Assembly: GCA_938036545.1 (NCBI GenBank) | Contig: CALHQJ010000049.1 | Span: 1 to 55,166, forward strand | DNA length: 55,166 nt | DNA from: an uncultured Clostridium sp. | GTDB lineage: Bacteria > Bacillota > Clostridia > Lachnospirales > Lachnospiraceae | Reading direction: 5' to 3' | In this document: piece by piece, positions 25,739 through 34,190 of the stretch | Layout: the number at the start of each line of letters is the position of its first letter | Position numbering within the stretch: the first letter of the stretch is position 1 | The notes under the pieces: generated by a model | Databases searched by the model: none | What the model was told of the DNA's origin: nothing | The model's input: only the letters and a program-made list of their open reading frames with translations | Translations under genes and position numbers: made by a program

Positions 25739-25984
25739 TCAACTACTATGCTTTTTGTATTCGATCCGCCTGCTCAGCACCTTGATTTGCTCCAATTCTT
25801 TCACCATCCGGTAAACCGTTGCCATACCAATTGCATGGTCTGCCTTTAATGCCAGAATATATATTTCTTTACAGCTGGCACATCTGTTTTCCAAAATAAT
25901 ATTTAATAGTAGTTCACGCTGTTTCGTAATTCGACAGCCTTTTCCTTTTAGTTCTTTCAAAATATCTTCTTTCTCACAATTCAT
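25739..25984 (-). CDS. Short Fur-family regulator (DNA-binding domain only)
   Basis: 81 residues from the ATG at 25984 (GGGAGGGG upstream); the open frame runs further upstream without a ribosome site. It contains the winged helix of Fur (GCRITKQRELLLNIILEN, then CASCKEIYILALKADHAIGMATVYRMVKELE) and stops just where the C-terminal dimerisation and metal-binding domain should begin (usual length about 140). It ends cleanly with no decayed remainder visible in the next 190 bp. A CxxC-like C-A-S-C pair could bind metal. Divided from the small DUF6110-like gene by 190 bp but in the same direction, so it probably regulates the metal module. Confidence 0.75.
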   Translation of the reverse strand: MNCEKEDILKELKGKGCRITKQRELLLNIILENRCASCKEIYILALKADHAIGMATVYRMVKELEQIKVLSRRIEYKKHSS

Positions 25985-26105
25985 CCTGTCCCCTCCCTGA
26001 CATATTTCGAATCGATTATCGCTATTCTCCTCGAAGTTAGCAGCGGCTAACCAACAGCTAAAAAAATAAGTTTTTAACAATCCCTGTCTATCTGTTTACA
26101 TTTCA

Positions 26106-26140
26106 GGTATTAGTCTACACTAACCAAGACAAAATGTCAA
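26106..26140 (-). promoter_or_regulatory. Promoter of the short Fur-like gene with an overlapping dyad
   Basis: Minus strand: TTGACA (26135-26140), 17 bp, TAGACT (26112-26117). The -10 box lies in GGTTAGTGTAGACTAATACC, with arms TTAGT/ACTAA. Such a dyad at -10 is a candidate autorepression site. Confidence 0.5.
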
Positions 26141-26155
26141 TTATCAGTCTGGTTT

Positions 26156-26905
26156 TTATAAAAACTCATGGGATTTCAAAAGCTGAATCGTGTAGGGATG
26201 CTTCGGACTTTCAAACTTTTCCACATCATCCAGTTTCTCCACAAGCTGCCCCCCACGCATCACAAGTACTTTATCTGACAAATAGTATACTGCTCTTAAA
26301 TCATGGGATACCAGAATACAGGTCAGTTTAAACCGCTCCTTTAAATCTAATAACAGATTTAATATCTGAGCCTGTACAGATACATCCAGACTGCTCAGAG
26401 GCTCATCTAAAATTAAAATCCTGGGTTTTGCAGACAACGCCCTGGCAATGCAGACTCTCTGTAGCTGTCCTCCACTAAACTGAGCTGGATATTTATACAT
26501 ATCATCTCCAGAAAGCCCAACCAGTTCTAAAAGCTTTCTGGTCTCTTCTTTCCGTTCAGCTTTCGTCATATGAAAAAAATTTTCTAATGGCTCTGAAATA
26601 ATCTGATATGCATTCAAATGAAGATTTACTGCATCCAAACTATTCTGAAATACCATCTGAATCTCTCCCCGCCTTTTTAAATTTTTAAGAGGTTCTCCAC
26701 AATAACGGATTTCTCCAGACGAAGGCTGCTCCAATCCAGTCAAAAGTCTGCACAACGTACTCTTTCCGCATCCACTCTCTCCAACGATTCCCAGACATAT
26801 GCCTTGATACAAAGAAAATGAAATGTCTGTTAATGCTGCAACTGTATCACCAGTTCTCCTGCAATATGTTTTATTCAGCTTTTCTGCTTCCAATAATAGT
26901 TCCAT
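26156..26905 (-). CDS. nikE: Nickel/peptide-type ABC transporter ATP-binding protein (NikE/DppF type)
   Basis: About 249 residues. Walker A GESGCGKST near residue 42, signature FSGGQLQRV near 150, Walker B ILILDEP and the SHDLRAVYYLSD switch are all intact, with the NPxLDPR-like stretch MVFQNSLDAVNLHLN typical of this family. The ATG at 26905 is preferred (GGAG at eight bases); one five codons upstream is possible. The gene overlaps nikD by about 35 bp. Last gene of the importer operon. Confidence 0.87.
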   Translation of the reverse strand: MELLLEAEKLNKTYCRRTGDTVAALTDISFSLYQGICLGIVGESGCGKSTLCRLLTGLEQPSSGEIRYCGEPLKNLKRRGEIQMVFQNSLDAVNLHLNAYQIISEPLENFFHMTKAERKEETRKLLELVGLSGDDMYKYPAQFSGGQLQRVCIARALSAKPRILILDEPLSSLDVSVQAQILNLLLDLKERFKLTCILVSHDLRAVYYLSDKVLVMRGGQLVEKLDDVEKFESPKHPYTIQLLKSHEFL

Positions 26906-27890
26906 ATCGTGAATCTCCATATAAACAACGTGAAAAATGACCTTGTGACACTTCTTTAAACGACGGACTCATCCTCATTTCCCTCTCACACGTCGCACTC
27001 TTTTGAGGACATCTGCATGAAAAGGAACATCCAGTTTCAAATTGTTCTCCTAATGCTGGCGGATAGCCAGCCATACAGTTCAGTCTTTCTTTTGAAAATT
27101 TAGGATATGATTCAAATAGACCAGCTGTATAGGGATGTGCCGGATGAGAAAGTACTGTTTGGGCATCCCCATATTCCACTACTTCTCCTGCATACATTAC
27201 AACAATATTATCTGCCATTTGAGAAATGACCTCTATGTCATGGGACACCAGCAAAATCGAAATCTGATTTTTCAACTGCATTGTTTTCAACAGATATAAA
27301 AATTCCTTTTGCGTTATTACATCCATGGCTGTTGTTGGTTCATCTGCAATAAGAATCTCTGGATGCTGGCTGACAGAAAGAGCTGCAAGGACTCTCTGAA
27401 GCATCCCTCCGCTTAACTGGAACGGATAACTTTTCAATATTTTCTCAGGTTCTTTCATCTGCATTTTTTCCAGTATAGACATGGCTTCTGAAATCCTTTC
27501 TTCCCGCAGCTTTTTATTCCTTTTTGGAATTCCATCACAAAAATGGGCTCCCACTGTCATGCGCGGATCAAACGCTGACAGCGGATTTTGAAGAATCAGA
27601 GCCATTCTGCTTCCACGAAATTCATCCATCGCCTTATCTTCTGTAATGGGCACGCTTACCCCATTCAGCTTCACAGTACCTTTTATAATCCACTTTTCTT
27701 TCTCCAGAAGCCCAAGTAAAGCCTGGCAGGATAAGGATTTTCCACATCCACTCTCACCAATGATTCCTGTACAGCCACCTTTTTTTACTGTGAATTTCAA
27801 ATTTCGGACTGCAGCAATCTGTCGTTTTCCTTTCTTTAGCCACACAGACAGTTCTTCTGCCTCAAGTGCCGGAATCATTTCCTCATTCAC
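26871..27890 (-). CDS. nikD: Nickel/peptide-type ABC transporter ATP-binding protein (NikD/DppD type)
   Basis: About 339 residues. Walker A GESGCGKSLSC, Q-loop ILQNPLSAFDPRMTVGAHF, signature LSGGMLQRVLAAL and Walker B ILIADEPTTAMDV are present. The C-terminal extension has the Cys-rich segment CSFSCRCPQKSATCEREM found in oligopeptide/dipeptide-type ATPases, where it may bind a cluster or stabilise the dimer. Start placed at a GTG (27890) with GGTGGG nine bases upstream; the open frame continues upstream across the previous gene. Confidence 0.87.
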   Translation of the reverse strand: MNEEMIPALEAEELSVWLKKGKRQIAAVRNLKFTVKKGGCTGIIGESGCGKSLSCQALLGLLEKEKWIIKGTVKLNGVSVPITEDKAMDEFRGSRMALILQNPLSAFDPRMTVGAHFCDGIPKRNKKLREERISEAMSILEKMQMKEPEKILKSYPFQLSGGMLQRVLAALSVSQHPEILIADEPTTAMDVITQKEFLYLLKTMQLKNQISILLVSHDIEVISQMADNIVVMYAGEVVEYGDAQTVLSHPAHPYTAGLFESYPKFSKERLNCMAGYPPALGEQFETGCSFSCRCPQKSATCEREMRMSPSFKEVSQGHFSRCLYGDSRYGTIIGSRKAE

Positions 27891-27907
27891 TGCATTTTTC
27901 CCACCTG

Positions 27908-28729
27908 TCAATTTCTTTTTTCCTCCAGTGTATCCCTTAGTTTGTCTCCGATTATATTCGTACATATTACCACTGTCATCACACAAATTCCCGGCCAGAA
28001 CATCATTTCTGGATGATTCATATAATTTCTTCCATCATTAATCATCATTCCCCATTCTGGATTTGGAGGTAAAATTCCAAATCCCAAAAAAGAATATCCA
28101 GATATCGCCAGTAACGTACTTCCAAAATCAATAGAAATCACAGACAGCATCTGAGGAACAATGGATGCAAAGACATTCCGTCTCAGAATCTTCGCCCAAC
28201 TGCTTCCGGCCAGTCTGCTTGCAGCCACCGATGTCCGGGCAAGTTCTTCTTTCGTCAAATTTCTAGCAACACGTGCATACCAAATCCATCTGGTAATCAA
28301 CATAGCAAGACAAACGTTCCCAATTCCTGCCCCCAGAATACTGACAATAATCAAAACCAGAACAACTCCGGGAAATGCTCGCAATACATCGCTGCTTTTC
28401 ATCAGTACTTCATCAAAAATCCCCCCTGTCGCACCAGAAACCATCCCTATAACGGTCCCAATTCCCGATGCCAGAACTGTAACTATGAGGGAATAGCCAA
28501 GCGTTGCTCTCCCTCCCCATAAAATTCTTGAGAATATATCCCTGCCCAGATAATCCGTTCCCATAGGATGTTCCAAAGAACTGCCGGAAAATTTAGACAT
28601 TGGATCTACAAAGTTCGGATCTGCCGGAGCTAGTACTGGAGCCAGTAAACACGCTGCCGAAATCATTGTAACAAGTACTATACTAACTATAACCACCGGA
28701 GAAAAATAACGATTGATTCTCTGCTTCAT
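27908..28729 (-). CDS. nikC: Nickel/peptide-type ABC transporter permease (NikC/DppC type)
   Basis: About 273 residues from the ATG at 28729, which overlaps the nikB stop (ATGA). Features of the family: N-terminal membrane helix, then HPMGTDYLGRDIFSRILWGGR, followed by five more helices and the EAA-type loop (ARTSVAASRLAGSSWAKILRR). It forms the membrane channel with NikB. Confidence 0.9.
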   Translation of the reverse strand: MKQRINRYFSPVVIVSIVLVTMISAACLLAPVLAPADPNFVDPMSKFSGSSLEHPMGTDYLGRDIFSRILWGGRATLGYSLIVTVLASGIGTVIGMVSGATGGIFDEVLMKSSDVLRAFPGVVLVLIIVSILGAGIGNVCLAMLITRWIWYARVARNLTKEELARTSVAASRLAGSSWAKILRRNVFASIVPQMLSVISIDFGSTLLAISGYSFLGFGILPPNPEWGMMINDGRNYMNHPEMMFWPGICVMTVVICTNIIGDKLRDTLEEKRN

Positions 28730-29667
28730 GTTCTGCCGCCTTTCAGACGTATACGCGGATTTAAAGCTGCACATGCAATGTCTGAGAGTAAATTTGCCAT
28801 AATAAATACAACAGACTGCAGCAGAATGTATCCCTGAATCATTGGATAATTTCTGGCTGCAACTGCCTCTACACACATCCTTCCAAGTCCTGGCCAAGCA
28901 AAAACATTCTCAACAACCACAGAACCGGACATAATACCTCCTAAATGAAGTCCCAGCGTAGTAAGAACCGGAGTTAATGCATTCGGAATTACATGGAAAA
29001 CCATTACCTGCAGTCTGCTTAATCCCCTGGCTCTTGCGTAACGCACAAATGTCTGCTTTTTTACTTCCAGGATGCTGTTTCGTAAAAGCTTCGTATACGT
29101 CGCAATATAAGAACAGGCCAGCGTAAAAGACGGAAGTATTACATGTTTCCATGATTCGGCACCCATGACAGGAAACCACTTAAAACGCAATGACAAGAAT
29201 GCCATAAGCAAAAAGCCAAGCCAGAATTTTGGCATAGACGCTCCCAAAAAAGTCAGACTGCGGATTCCCATATCCAGAAACCGGTCTGCATATTCTGCTG
29301 ATAAAATTCCAAATAGTACACTAAAAACAGCGATCCAAATCAGAGCGGCAAGCGTAAGAATTCCGGTATACTGAAAATCTTTCCAAAGTTCTGTCGTTAC
29401 CGGCTGTTTTGTCTGATAGGAATAACCCAGATTTCCTCTTATTGCATCAAACAGCCATTTCCCATACTGCACATAAACAGGTTTGTCCAAACCCATTTCT
29501 TCACGGACAGCCTGTACCGACTCTTCGGTCAGTGGTATATTTGCAGAATTCATATACGCAGTTGCGGCATCTCCTGGCAGTAAACGTACCAGGAAAAATG
29601 CCGCAATTGATACCAGAAATGCTAATGGAATCAGCCCCAATAATTGTCTTATCACATATCGAAACAT
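28726..29667 (-). CDS. nikB: Nickel/peptide-type ABC transporter permease (NikB/DppB type)
   Basis: About 313 residues from the ATG at 29667 (GGAAGG upstream). Family markers: MFRYVIRQLLGLIPLAFLVS at the start, FFLVRLLPGD, REEMGLDKPVYVQYGKWL, and the EAA loop ARARGLSRLQVMVFHVIPNAL, then VENVFAWPGLGRM. Six membrane helices. It follows nikA by 28 bp. Confidence 0.9.
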   Translation of the reverse strand: MFRYVIRQLLGLIPLAFLVSIAAFFLVRLLPGDAATAYMNSANIPLTEESVQAVREEMGLDKPVYVQYGKWLFDAIRGNLGYSYQTKQPVTTELWKDFQYTGILTLAALIWIAVFSVLFGILSAEYADRFLDMGIRSLTFLGASMPKFWLGFLLMAFLSLRFKWFPVMGAESWKHVILPSFTLACSYIATYTKLLRNSILEVKKQTFVRYARARGLSRLQVMVFHVIPNALTPVLTTLGLHLGGIMSGSVVVENVFAWPGLGRMCVEAVAARNYPMIQGYILLQSVVFIMANLLSDIACAALNPRIRLKGGRT

Positions 29668-29694
29668 GTTCACATTCCTTCCCATGCCGCCTGT

Positions 29695-31323
29695 TTACTT
29701 TTCAACAGACATGCCGCTGATACCCATGCCGCCATGGCTTGATGTTAAATCAAGACCTGTTAACTCACGATTATAAACAGCAAGTGTACTGGTAATTGTA
29801 AGCGGAACATATACCGCCTCATCATGAAAACTGTTCATAATGTACTCAAAATTCTCTTTAAGCTTCGTTTCATCCGTCTGGCTCAGGCAATCAAGCATCA
29901 CCGCATCCAGCTCTGCCTTATTTTGCATCCCTTTCTGTACAGTATGGAACTTGTCTCCCTCTGAAGCCATTGCAGCAAGCGTCGCATATGGCTCATAAGA
30001 TCCACCCCAGGAACTGTAAATCAACACACCAAATTCCCCTGATGCCCAGTTCTGACGGTATACCTGACTATCCTGCGGAATAATATTCACCTTGATTCCT
30101 GCCTGTGCATACTGTGACTGGAGAAGAAGTCCGATATCACGATCATTGGTAACTGTAGAATCATAAATCAAGTCTACTTCCAGATTTTGTCCATTCTTTG
30201 AGCGAACCTTATTTCCATCTTCATACACCCAGCCAGCATCTTCTAAAATCTGATTTGCCTTATCAATATCATACGGATACGGTTCGATTCCTGTATCTGT
30301 ATACGGAATATCTTTTGAAAAATATGCATAAGCCGGTGTTTGCAATCCGCCAAAAATCCCATCGGAAATCGCTTTGTTGTCCGTTGCATACTCCATGGCA
30401 AGACGTACATTAATATCACCCGTTACCGCTCCTGCTGTATTAATGTTTAGATTAGAGATGCTGGTTGTTGGAGCCATATCCGTTTTAAATCCTTCCTCCT
30501 TCATGCTCTTATAGATGTCTGCGGTAATCTGGGTTGAATCTACCATTACATCAATTTCTCCTGCCTTCAATGCAGTTGCTGCCGTATTTACATCCGGAAT
30601 CACAACTGCTTTTAAATATTTAAAAAATGGCTTCTCACCCCAATAGTTCTCATTTCGTTCAAATAATGCATACTGGTCTGCAACATGCTCTTTCAACACC
30701 CACATACCAGTTCCAACCGGTTCCGCTGTCCCCTTCTCATACGGATCTCCTTCTGCTGGAAAACCAGCCTCTCCCAACATGACAAGCGGACGGCTGTAGG
30801 TAAAATCATTCAGCAAAGAATTACATGGCTTTTTCAGATTTAAAACCAGAGTCTGTTCATCCGGAGTCTCGACAGCATCAATAACTTCCAGTGATTGCAG
30901 GAAGGAATACTTATCTTTATGATTTTGTACTGCTTCAATATTTTTCTTTGCGATTTCAGCAGTAAAATCACTGCCATCGCTAAATTTTACACCGCTGCGC
31001 AGATGAAACGTATAGGTTAATCCATCCTCAGAAATGTCCCATGTTTCTGCAAGTTCAGGAACCACTTTGCCATTTTCTAACGCTACAAGGCTTTCATAAA
31101 CCCAATCCTGAGCGTACATCTGGCTTTTCATGGTATGTGGATTCAAATCGCCAATGTCTTTTGATGTACGGACAATCAATGTATCTTTCTGGCTTTGAGT
31201 CTCTCTGATGACAGTTTCCTCAACTGTCGCTACATCTGTACTGTTTCCTGTGCTGCCGCATGCTGCCAGAGATAAACTTAGTACAGCAGCCATGAAAACA
31301 GCACACATTTTCTTCTTTCTCAT
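29695..31323 (-). CDS. nikA: NikA-like substrate-binding lipoprotein of the ABC importer
   Basis: About 542 residues from the ATG at 31323 (GGAGGAAAAA upstream). Lipoprotein signal with LSLAAC at Cys22. The mature sequence is family 5 and close to NikA in its diagnostic stretches: IGDLNPHTMKSQMYAQDWVYE, GLTYTFHLRSGVKFSDG, and PVGTGMWVLKE...FERNENYWGEKPF. It binds the metal chelate or peptide outside the membrane. The cobalamin riboswitch directly upstream argues for cobalt or a corrinoid precursor rather than nickel or peptides. Confidence 0.87.
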   Translation of the reverse strand: MRKKKMCAVFMAAVLSLSLAACGSTGNSTDVATVEETVIRETQSQKDTLIVRTSKDIGDLNPHTMKSQMYAQDWVYESLVALENGKVVPELAETWDISEDGLTYTFHLRSGVKFSDGSDFTAEIAKKNIEAVQNHKDKYSFLQSLEVIDAVETPDEQTLVLNLKKPCNSLLNDFTYSRPLVMLGEAGFPAEGDPYEKGTAEPVGTGMWVLKEHVADQYALFERNENYWGEKPFFKYLKAVVIPDVNTAATALKAGEIDVMVDSTQITADIYKSMKEEGFKTDMAPTTSISNLNINTAGAVTGDINVRLAMEYATDNKAISDGIFGGLQTPAYAYFSKDIPYTDTGIEPYPYDIDKANQILEDAGWVYEDGNKVRSKNGQNLEVDLIYDSTVTNDRDIGLLLQSQYAQAGIKVNIIPQDSQVYRQNWASGEFGVLIYSSWGGSYEPYATLAAMASEGDKFHTVQKGMQNKAELDAVMLDCLSQTDETKLKENFEYIMNSFHDEAVYVPLTITSTLAVYNRELTGLDLTSSHGGMGISGMSVEK

Positions 31324-31390
31324 TTTTTCCTCCTCTTTTCTTCTTTGATGGTTTGCGCTGCTCCTGCACAATCAGACTATCCTGGCAGAC

Positions 31391-31423
31391 AATAAAAAAA
31401 GGAGAGCAGAAGCCCTCCTTTGT
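31391..31423 (-). terminator. Riboswitch-linked terminator
   Basis: Minus strand: AAAGGAGGGC pairs with GCTCTCCTTT, followed by TTTTTT. It lies between the cobalamin riboswitch and nikA, so it is the likely expression platform. Confidence 0.75.
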
Positions 31424-31494
31424 ACGCCAATTAAATCTGTTTCTAAATAAAACAGATTCTTGTTGTAAAGCTTTCACAGGAAGCGCCAACATTC

Positions 31495-31660
31495 CAGATT
31501 AAGCAGGTTTCCTGGCTTACGCATCTTCATGCCCCCATGCCTTCTCATGTTAATACACAATGGCTTTATCTGGATGCACTCTTCGTTTACAGTGACCGGA
31601 TCGCCGGAGACTTTCACTCCGTTCTCTTTTACCCGTCCGCTACAGACGGCACTTAATCCA
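31495..31660 (-). ncRNA. Cobalamin riboswitch
   Basis: On the minus strand the conserved blocks appear in order: GTGCC (31649-31653), the GAACGGAGTGAAAGTCTCC segment, GGTCACTGTA, a GCCATTG block, and the 3' core AAGCCAGGAAACCTGC (31501-31518). This is the B12-box architecture. It is followed by a terminator and the NikA-like gene, and so should switch the importer off when cobalamin is sufficient. A short overlapping open frame is not a gene. Confidence 0.92.
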
Positions 31661-31718
31661 TATTCAATTTTACATCGTAAAGTATATCTTCTGCTGTTAC
31701 ATTTGTCAACTGCAGAGC

Positions 31719-32555
31719 TTAATCCCACTTTTTCTTATAAATCAGATAAAGAGGCAATCCTGTAAATACCATTCCTCCAAGGATATTTCCGATTGTAACC
31801 GGAATAAAGTTCTGAAGACTTCCCAACACAGTCAAACCTGCAAGCTGCTCTGCAGTAATCCCATAAACCTGCTGCGCCATAGCAGCGTAATCAGGATTTG
31901 CAGCCGCCATCATGCCCGCCGGTATGTAAAACATATTGGCAACGCAGTGTTCAAAACCGCCGATAACAAATGCACAAATTGGAAAGAAAATTGCCCATAC
32001 CTTACCCACAATATCTTTGGCGCAGGTAGCCATCAGTACTGCAAGACACACCAAAAGATTGCATAAAATTCCTGAGGTTATAGCCTGTACCGGAGTAACC
32101 GCAAGCTTTCCAACTGCTGTTTTAATTGTATATGCCCCCAAAAGGCCTCCGGAATAATTCAGGTTTCCACTAAATACAAGTAACGTATCAATAATCAAAG
32201 CCCCTATCAGATTACTGAAATAAACAACTACTAAGTTATACAGCAATCTCTTCCAGGTAGTTCTCTTTGCAAAAACGTCCATAACAATTAAACAGTTTCC
32301 TGTAAATAGCTCACCGCCTAAAAATACAATCAGCATCAGTCCGACTGGAAAAATCACACCAGCCATAGCCCGTGCAAGGCCTACATTTTCAATTGCATGC
32401 GCTGCAGTACTGCTGGCTGCGCCGCCAAGTGCAATAAATGCACCAGCCATGATGCCAAGCAAAATCATTTTTCCAAGCGGAAGGACTGTTTTGTTTTCGC
32501 AAGCTTTCATATTTAGTTCAATGGTCTCTGCGGGGGTATTAAAATGATTATTCAT
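31719..32555 (-). CDS. focA: Formate/nitrite transporter family channel (FocA-like)
   Basis: 278 residues, six membrane helices. FNT motifs are clear: GGELFTGN in the first half and FVIGGFEHCVANMFYIPAGM in the second, plus SNLIGAL near the third helix. FocA-type channels pass formate made by pyruvate formate-lyase; nitrite is the alternative substrate. In a fermenter with adhE, formate is the likelier substrate. The start follows AGAGAGG. It is upstream of the riboswitch-controlled operon but is not controlled by it. Confidence 0.92.
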   Translation of the reverse strand: MNNHFNTPAETIELNMKACENKTVLPLGKMILLGIMAGAFIALGGAASSTAAHAIENVGLARAMAGVIFPVGLMLIVFLGGELFTGNCLIVMDVFAKRTTWKRLLYNLVVVYFSNLIGALIIDTLLVFSGNLNYSGGLLGAYTIKTAVGKLAVTPVQAITSGILCNLLVCLAVLMATCAKDIVGKVWAIFFPICAFVIGGFEHCVANMFYIPAGMMAAANPDYAAMAQQVYGITAEQLAGLTVLGSLQNFIPVTIGNILGGMVFTGLPLYLIYKKKWD

Positions 32556-32587
32556 ATTTACCTCTCTTCTTTTTTATTTTCTCAAGT

Positions 32588-32605
32588 TTGTTAAATATTA
32601 AACAG
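32588..32605. promoter_or_regulatory. Rex-like operator at the focA promoter
   Basis: TTGTTAAATATTAAACAG matches the clostridial Rex consensus (TTGTTAA-N4-TTAACAA) at 12 of 14 positions. It lies at about +1 to +18 relative to the predicted focA start. Confidence 0.5.
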
Positions 32606-32612
32606 TCTTGTA

Positions 32613-32641
32613 TTATACTGGTATTTAAACGAAAAGTAAAT
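32613..32641 (-). promoter_or_regulatory. Promoter of focA
   Basis: Minus strand: TTTACT (32636-32641), 17 bp, TATAAT (32613-32618). Confidence 0.55.
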
Positions 32642-32743
32642 AGAAACTATGTTCTTTCTTCTAAACACATCTCTGCAGTGGTATAATAAGGTTACCATGA
32701 TTCCCTATAACCATTTTCTTATACTTCAAAAGAGGACTTTCTT

Positions 32744-34132
32744 ATGCACAATACCATTACCCAGGAACAGCGATATGAAATGCTTACCAGCCAGCCTGTA
32801 GAAAAGGTCATTCCCCGACTGGCTGTTCCCACGATTATCAGTATGATGATTAGTTCCATTTACAATACTGCCGACACATTTTTTGTCAGCCAGCTTGGCA
32901 CCAGCGCTTCCGGCGCAGTAGGAATTATTTTTTCTGCTATGGCTATTATCCAGGCCATTGCCTTTATGATTGGCATGGGAAGCGGCAACTACATGGCCCG
33001 CTGTTTTGGCGCCGGAGAACAGGAAAAAGGTGAAAAAATCGCCTCCACTGGCTTTTTTACCGGCCTGATTATGGGGACTGTAATTATGATCGTCGGGTTA
33101 TCCAACATTGAAAGCATTGTTATGATGTTAGGCTCTACGGAAACCATTAAACCTTATGCCGTAGACTATGCCCGATACATTTTCCTGGCAGCGCCTTTTA
33201 TGATGTGTTCCTTTATTATGAACAATCTTTTGAGGCTTCAGGGACTGGCTGACTATGCAATGTTAGGAATTGCTTCCGGTGGAATTTTAAATATGATTCT
33301 GGACCCGATTTTTATTTTCGGGCTTCACCTGGGGACTGCCGGCGCAGCAATTGCCACAGGACTTTCCCAGTTTACCAGCTTCTGCATTCTCCTTTGCCAG
33401 TGTAATGTTCGGAAAGGCTGCGTCTCTATCCGATTCCGTAATTTTGCACCGTCTCTTTCTATGTATCAATCCATTATTGGCGGAGGTCTTCCTTCGCTTG
33501 GACGGCAAGGCATGGCATCTCTGGCTACCATTATCTTAAACCTGACCGCCCGCCCCTATGGAGACGCTGCTATTGCAGCCATGGCTATCGTCAGCCGCTG
33601 CGCCATGCTACTTAACTCTGCTGTAGTTGGCTTTGGCCAGGGCTTTCAGCCAGTATGTGCCTTTTCTTTCGGAGCTCACAAATACAGCCGTGTAAAAAAT
33701 GCCTTTTGGTTCTGCGTGAAAGTAAGCACCGGATTTCTCTTGTGCGTCAGTGTCATTATTTTTCTGTTTTCCGGCCATGTCATTGAATTGTTCCGCAAAG
33801 GAGATCCAGAGGTAATTGCCATTGGCACCCTGGCGCTGCGTTTCCAGATTTGTACCCTGCCTTTAGGCGGTTATCTCACTTTAAGCAACATGTGTTCCCA
33901 GTCTATTGGATATGGATTTCGCTCCACACTGCTGGCCATGTCCCGTCAAGGTATCTTCCTGATTCCTATCCTTCTGATTATGTCCTCTCTTTTGGGACTG
34001 TTGGGAATTCAGATGGCTCAGCCGCTGTCCGATTTATGTACCTTTGTTTTAACGATTTTCATTATGAGGGGGATATTTAAAGAGTTGAATGCACTTGAAG
34101 CAAAAGAAACTGCTGTCTCTGCCAACCCATAA
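32744..34132 (+). CDS. MATE-family multidrug/cation antiporter
   Basis: 462 residues, 12 membrane helices in two similar halves. The start EKVIPRLAVPTIISMMISSIYNTADTFFVS and the second-half GLPSLGRQGMASLATIILN are typical of MATE exporters in Firmicutes. Such proteins expel organic cations with Na+ or H+ entry; a Na+ gradient would fit the Na+-type ATP synthase here (inference). Substrate unknown. AGAGGAC precedes the ATG. Monocistronic, with its own terminator. Confidence 0.92.
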   Translation: MHNTITQEQRYEMLTSQPVEKVIPRLAVPTIISMMISSIYNTADTFFVSQLGTSASGAVGIIFSAMAIIQAIAFMIGMGSGNYMARCFGAGEQEKGEKIASTGFFTGLIMGTVIMIVGLSNIESIVMMLGSTETIKPYAVDYARYIFLAAPFMMCSFIMNNLLRLQGLADYAMLGIASGGILNMILDPIFIFGLHLGTAGAAIATGLSQFTSFCILLCQCNVRKGCVSIRFRNFAPSLSMYQSIIGGGLPSLGRQGMASLATIILNLTARPYGDAAIAAMAIVSRCAMLLNSAVVGFGQGFQPVCAFSFGAHKYSRVKNAFWFCVKVSTGFLLCVSVIIFLFSGHVIELFRKGDPEVIAIGTLALRFQICTLPLGGYLTLSNMCSQSIGYGFRSTLLAMSRQGIFLIPILLIMSSLLGLLGIQMAQPLSDLCTFVLTIFIMRGIFKELNALEAKETAVSANP

Positions 34133-34140
34133 ATGAAACA

Positions 34141-34185
34141 TACCGCAGCTTCCTGACACTTAAGACTGGTCAGGAGTCTGCGGTA
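34141..34185 (+). terminator. Bidirectional terminator between the MATE gene and mfd
   Basis: TACCGCAG/CTGCGGTA outer arms and CCTGAC/GTCAGG inner arms, followed by TTTTATTATTT. Located between converging genes. Confidence 0.8.
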
Positions 34186-34190
34186 TTTTA

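Noticed and set aside
25990..26030. Classical Fur box before the short Fur-like gene
   Set aside because: The GATAATCGATTCG stretch matches only part of the consensus and lies next to the start codon.
31474..31728. 84-residue open frame upstream of nikA
   Set aside because: It lies wholly on the cobalamin riboswitch and uses its conserved bases; no ribosome site or recognisable protein.
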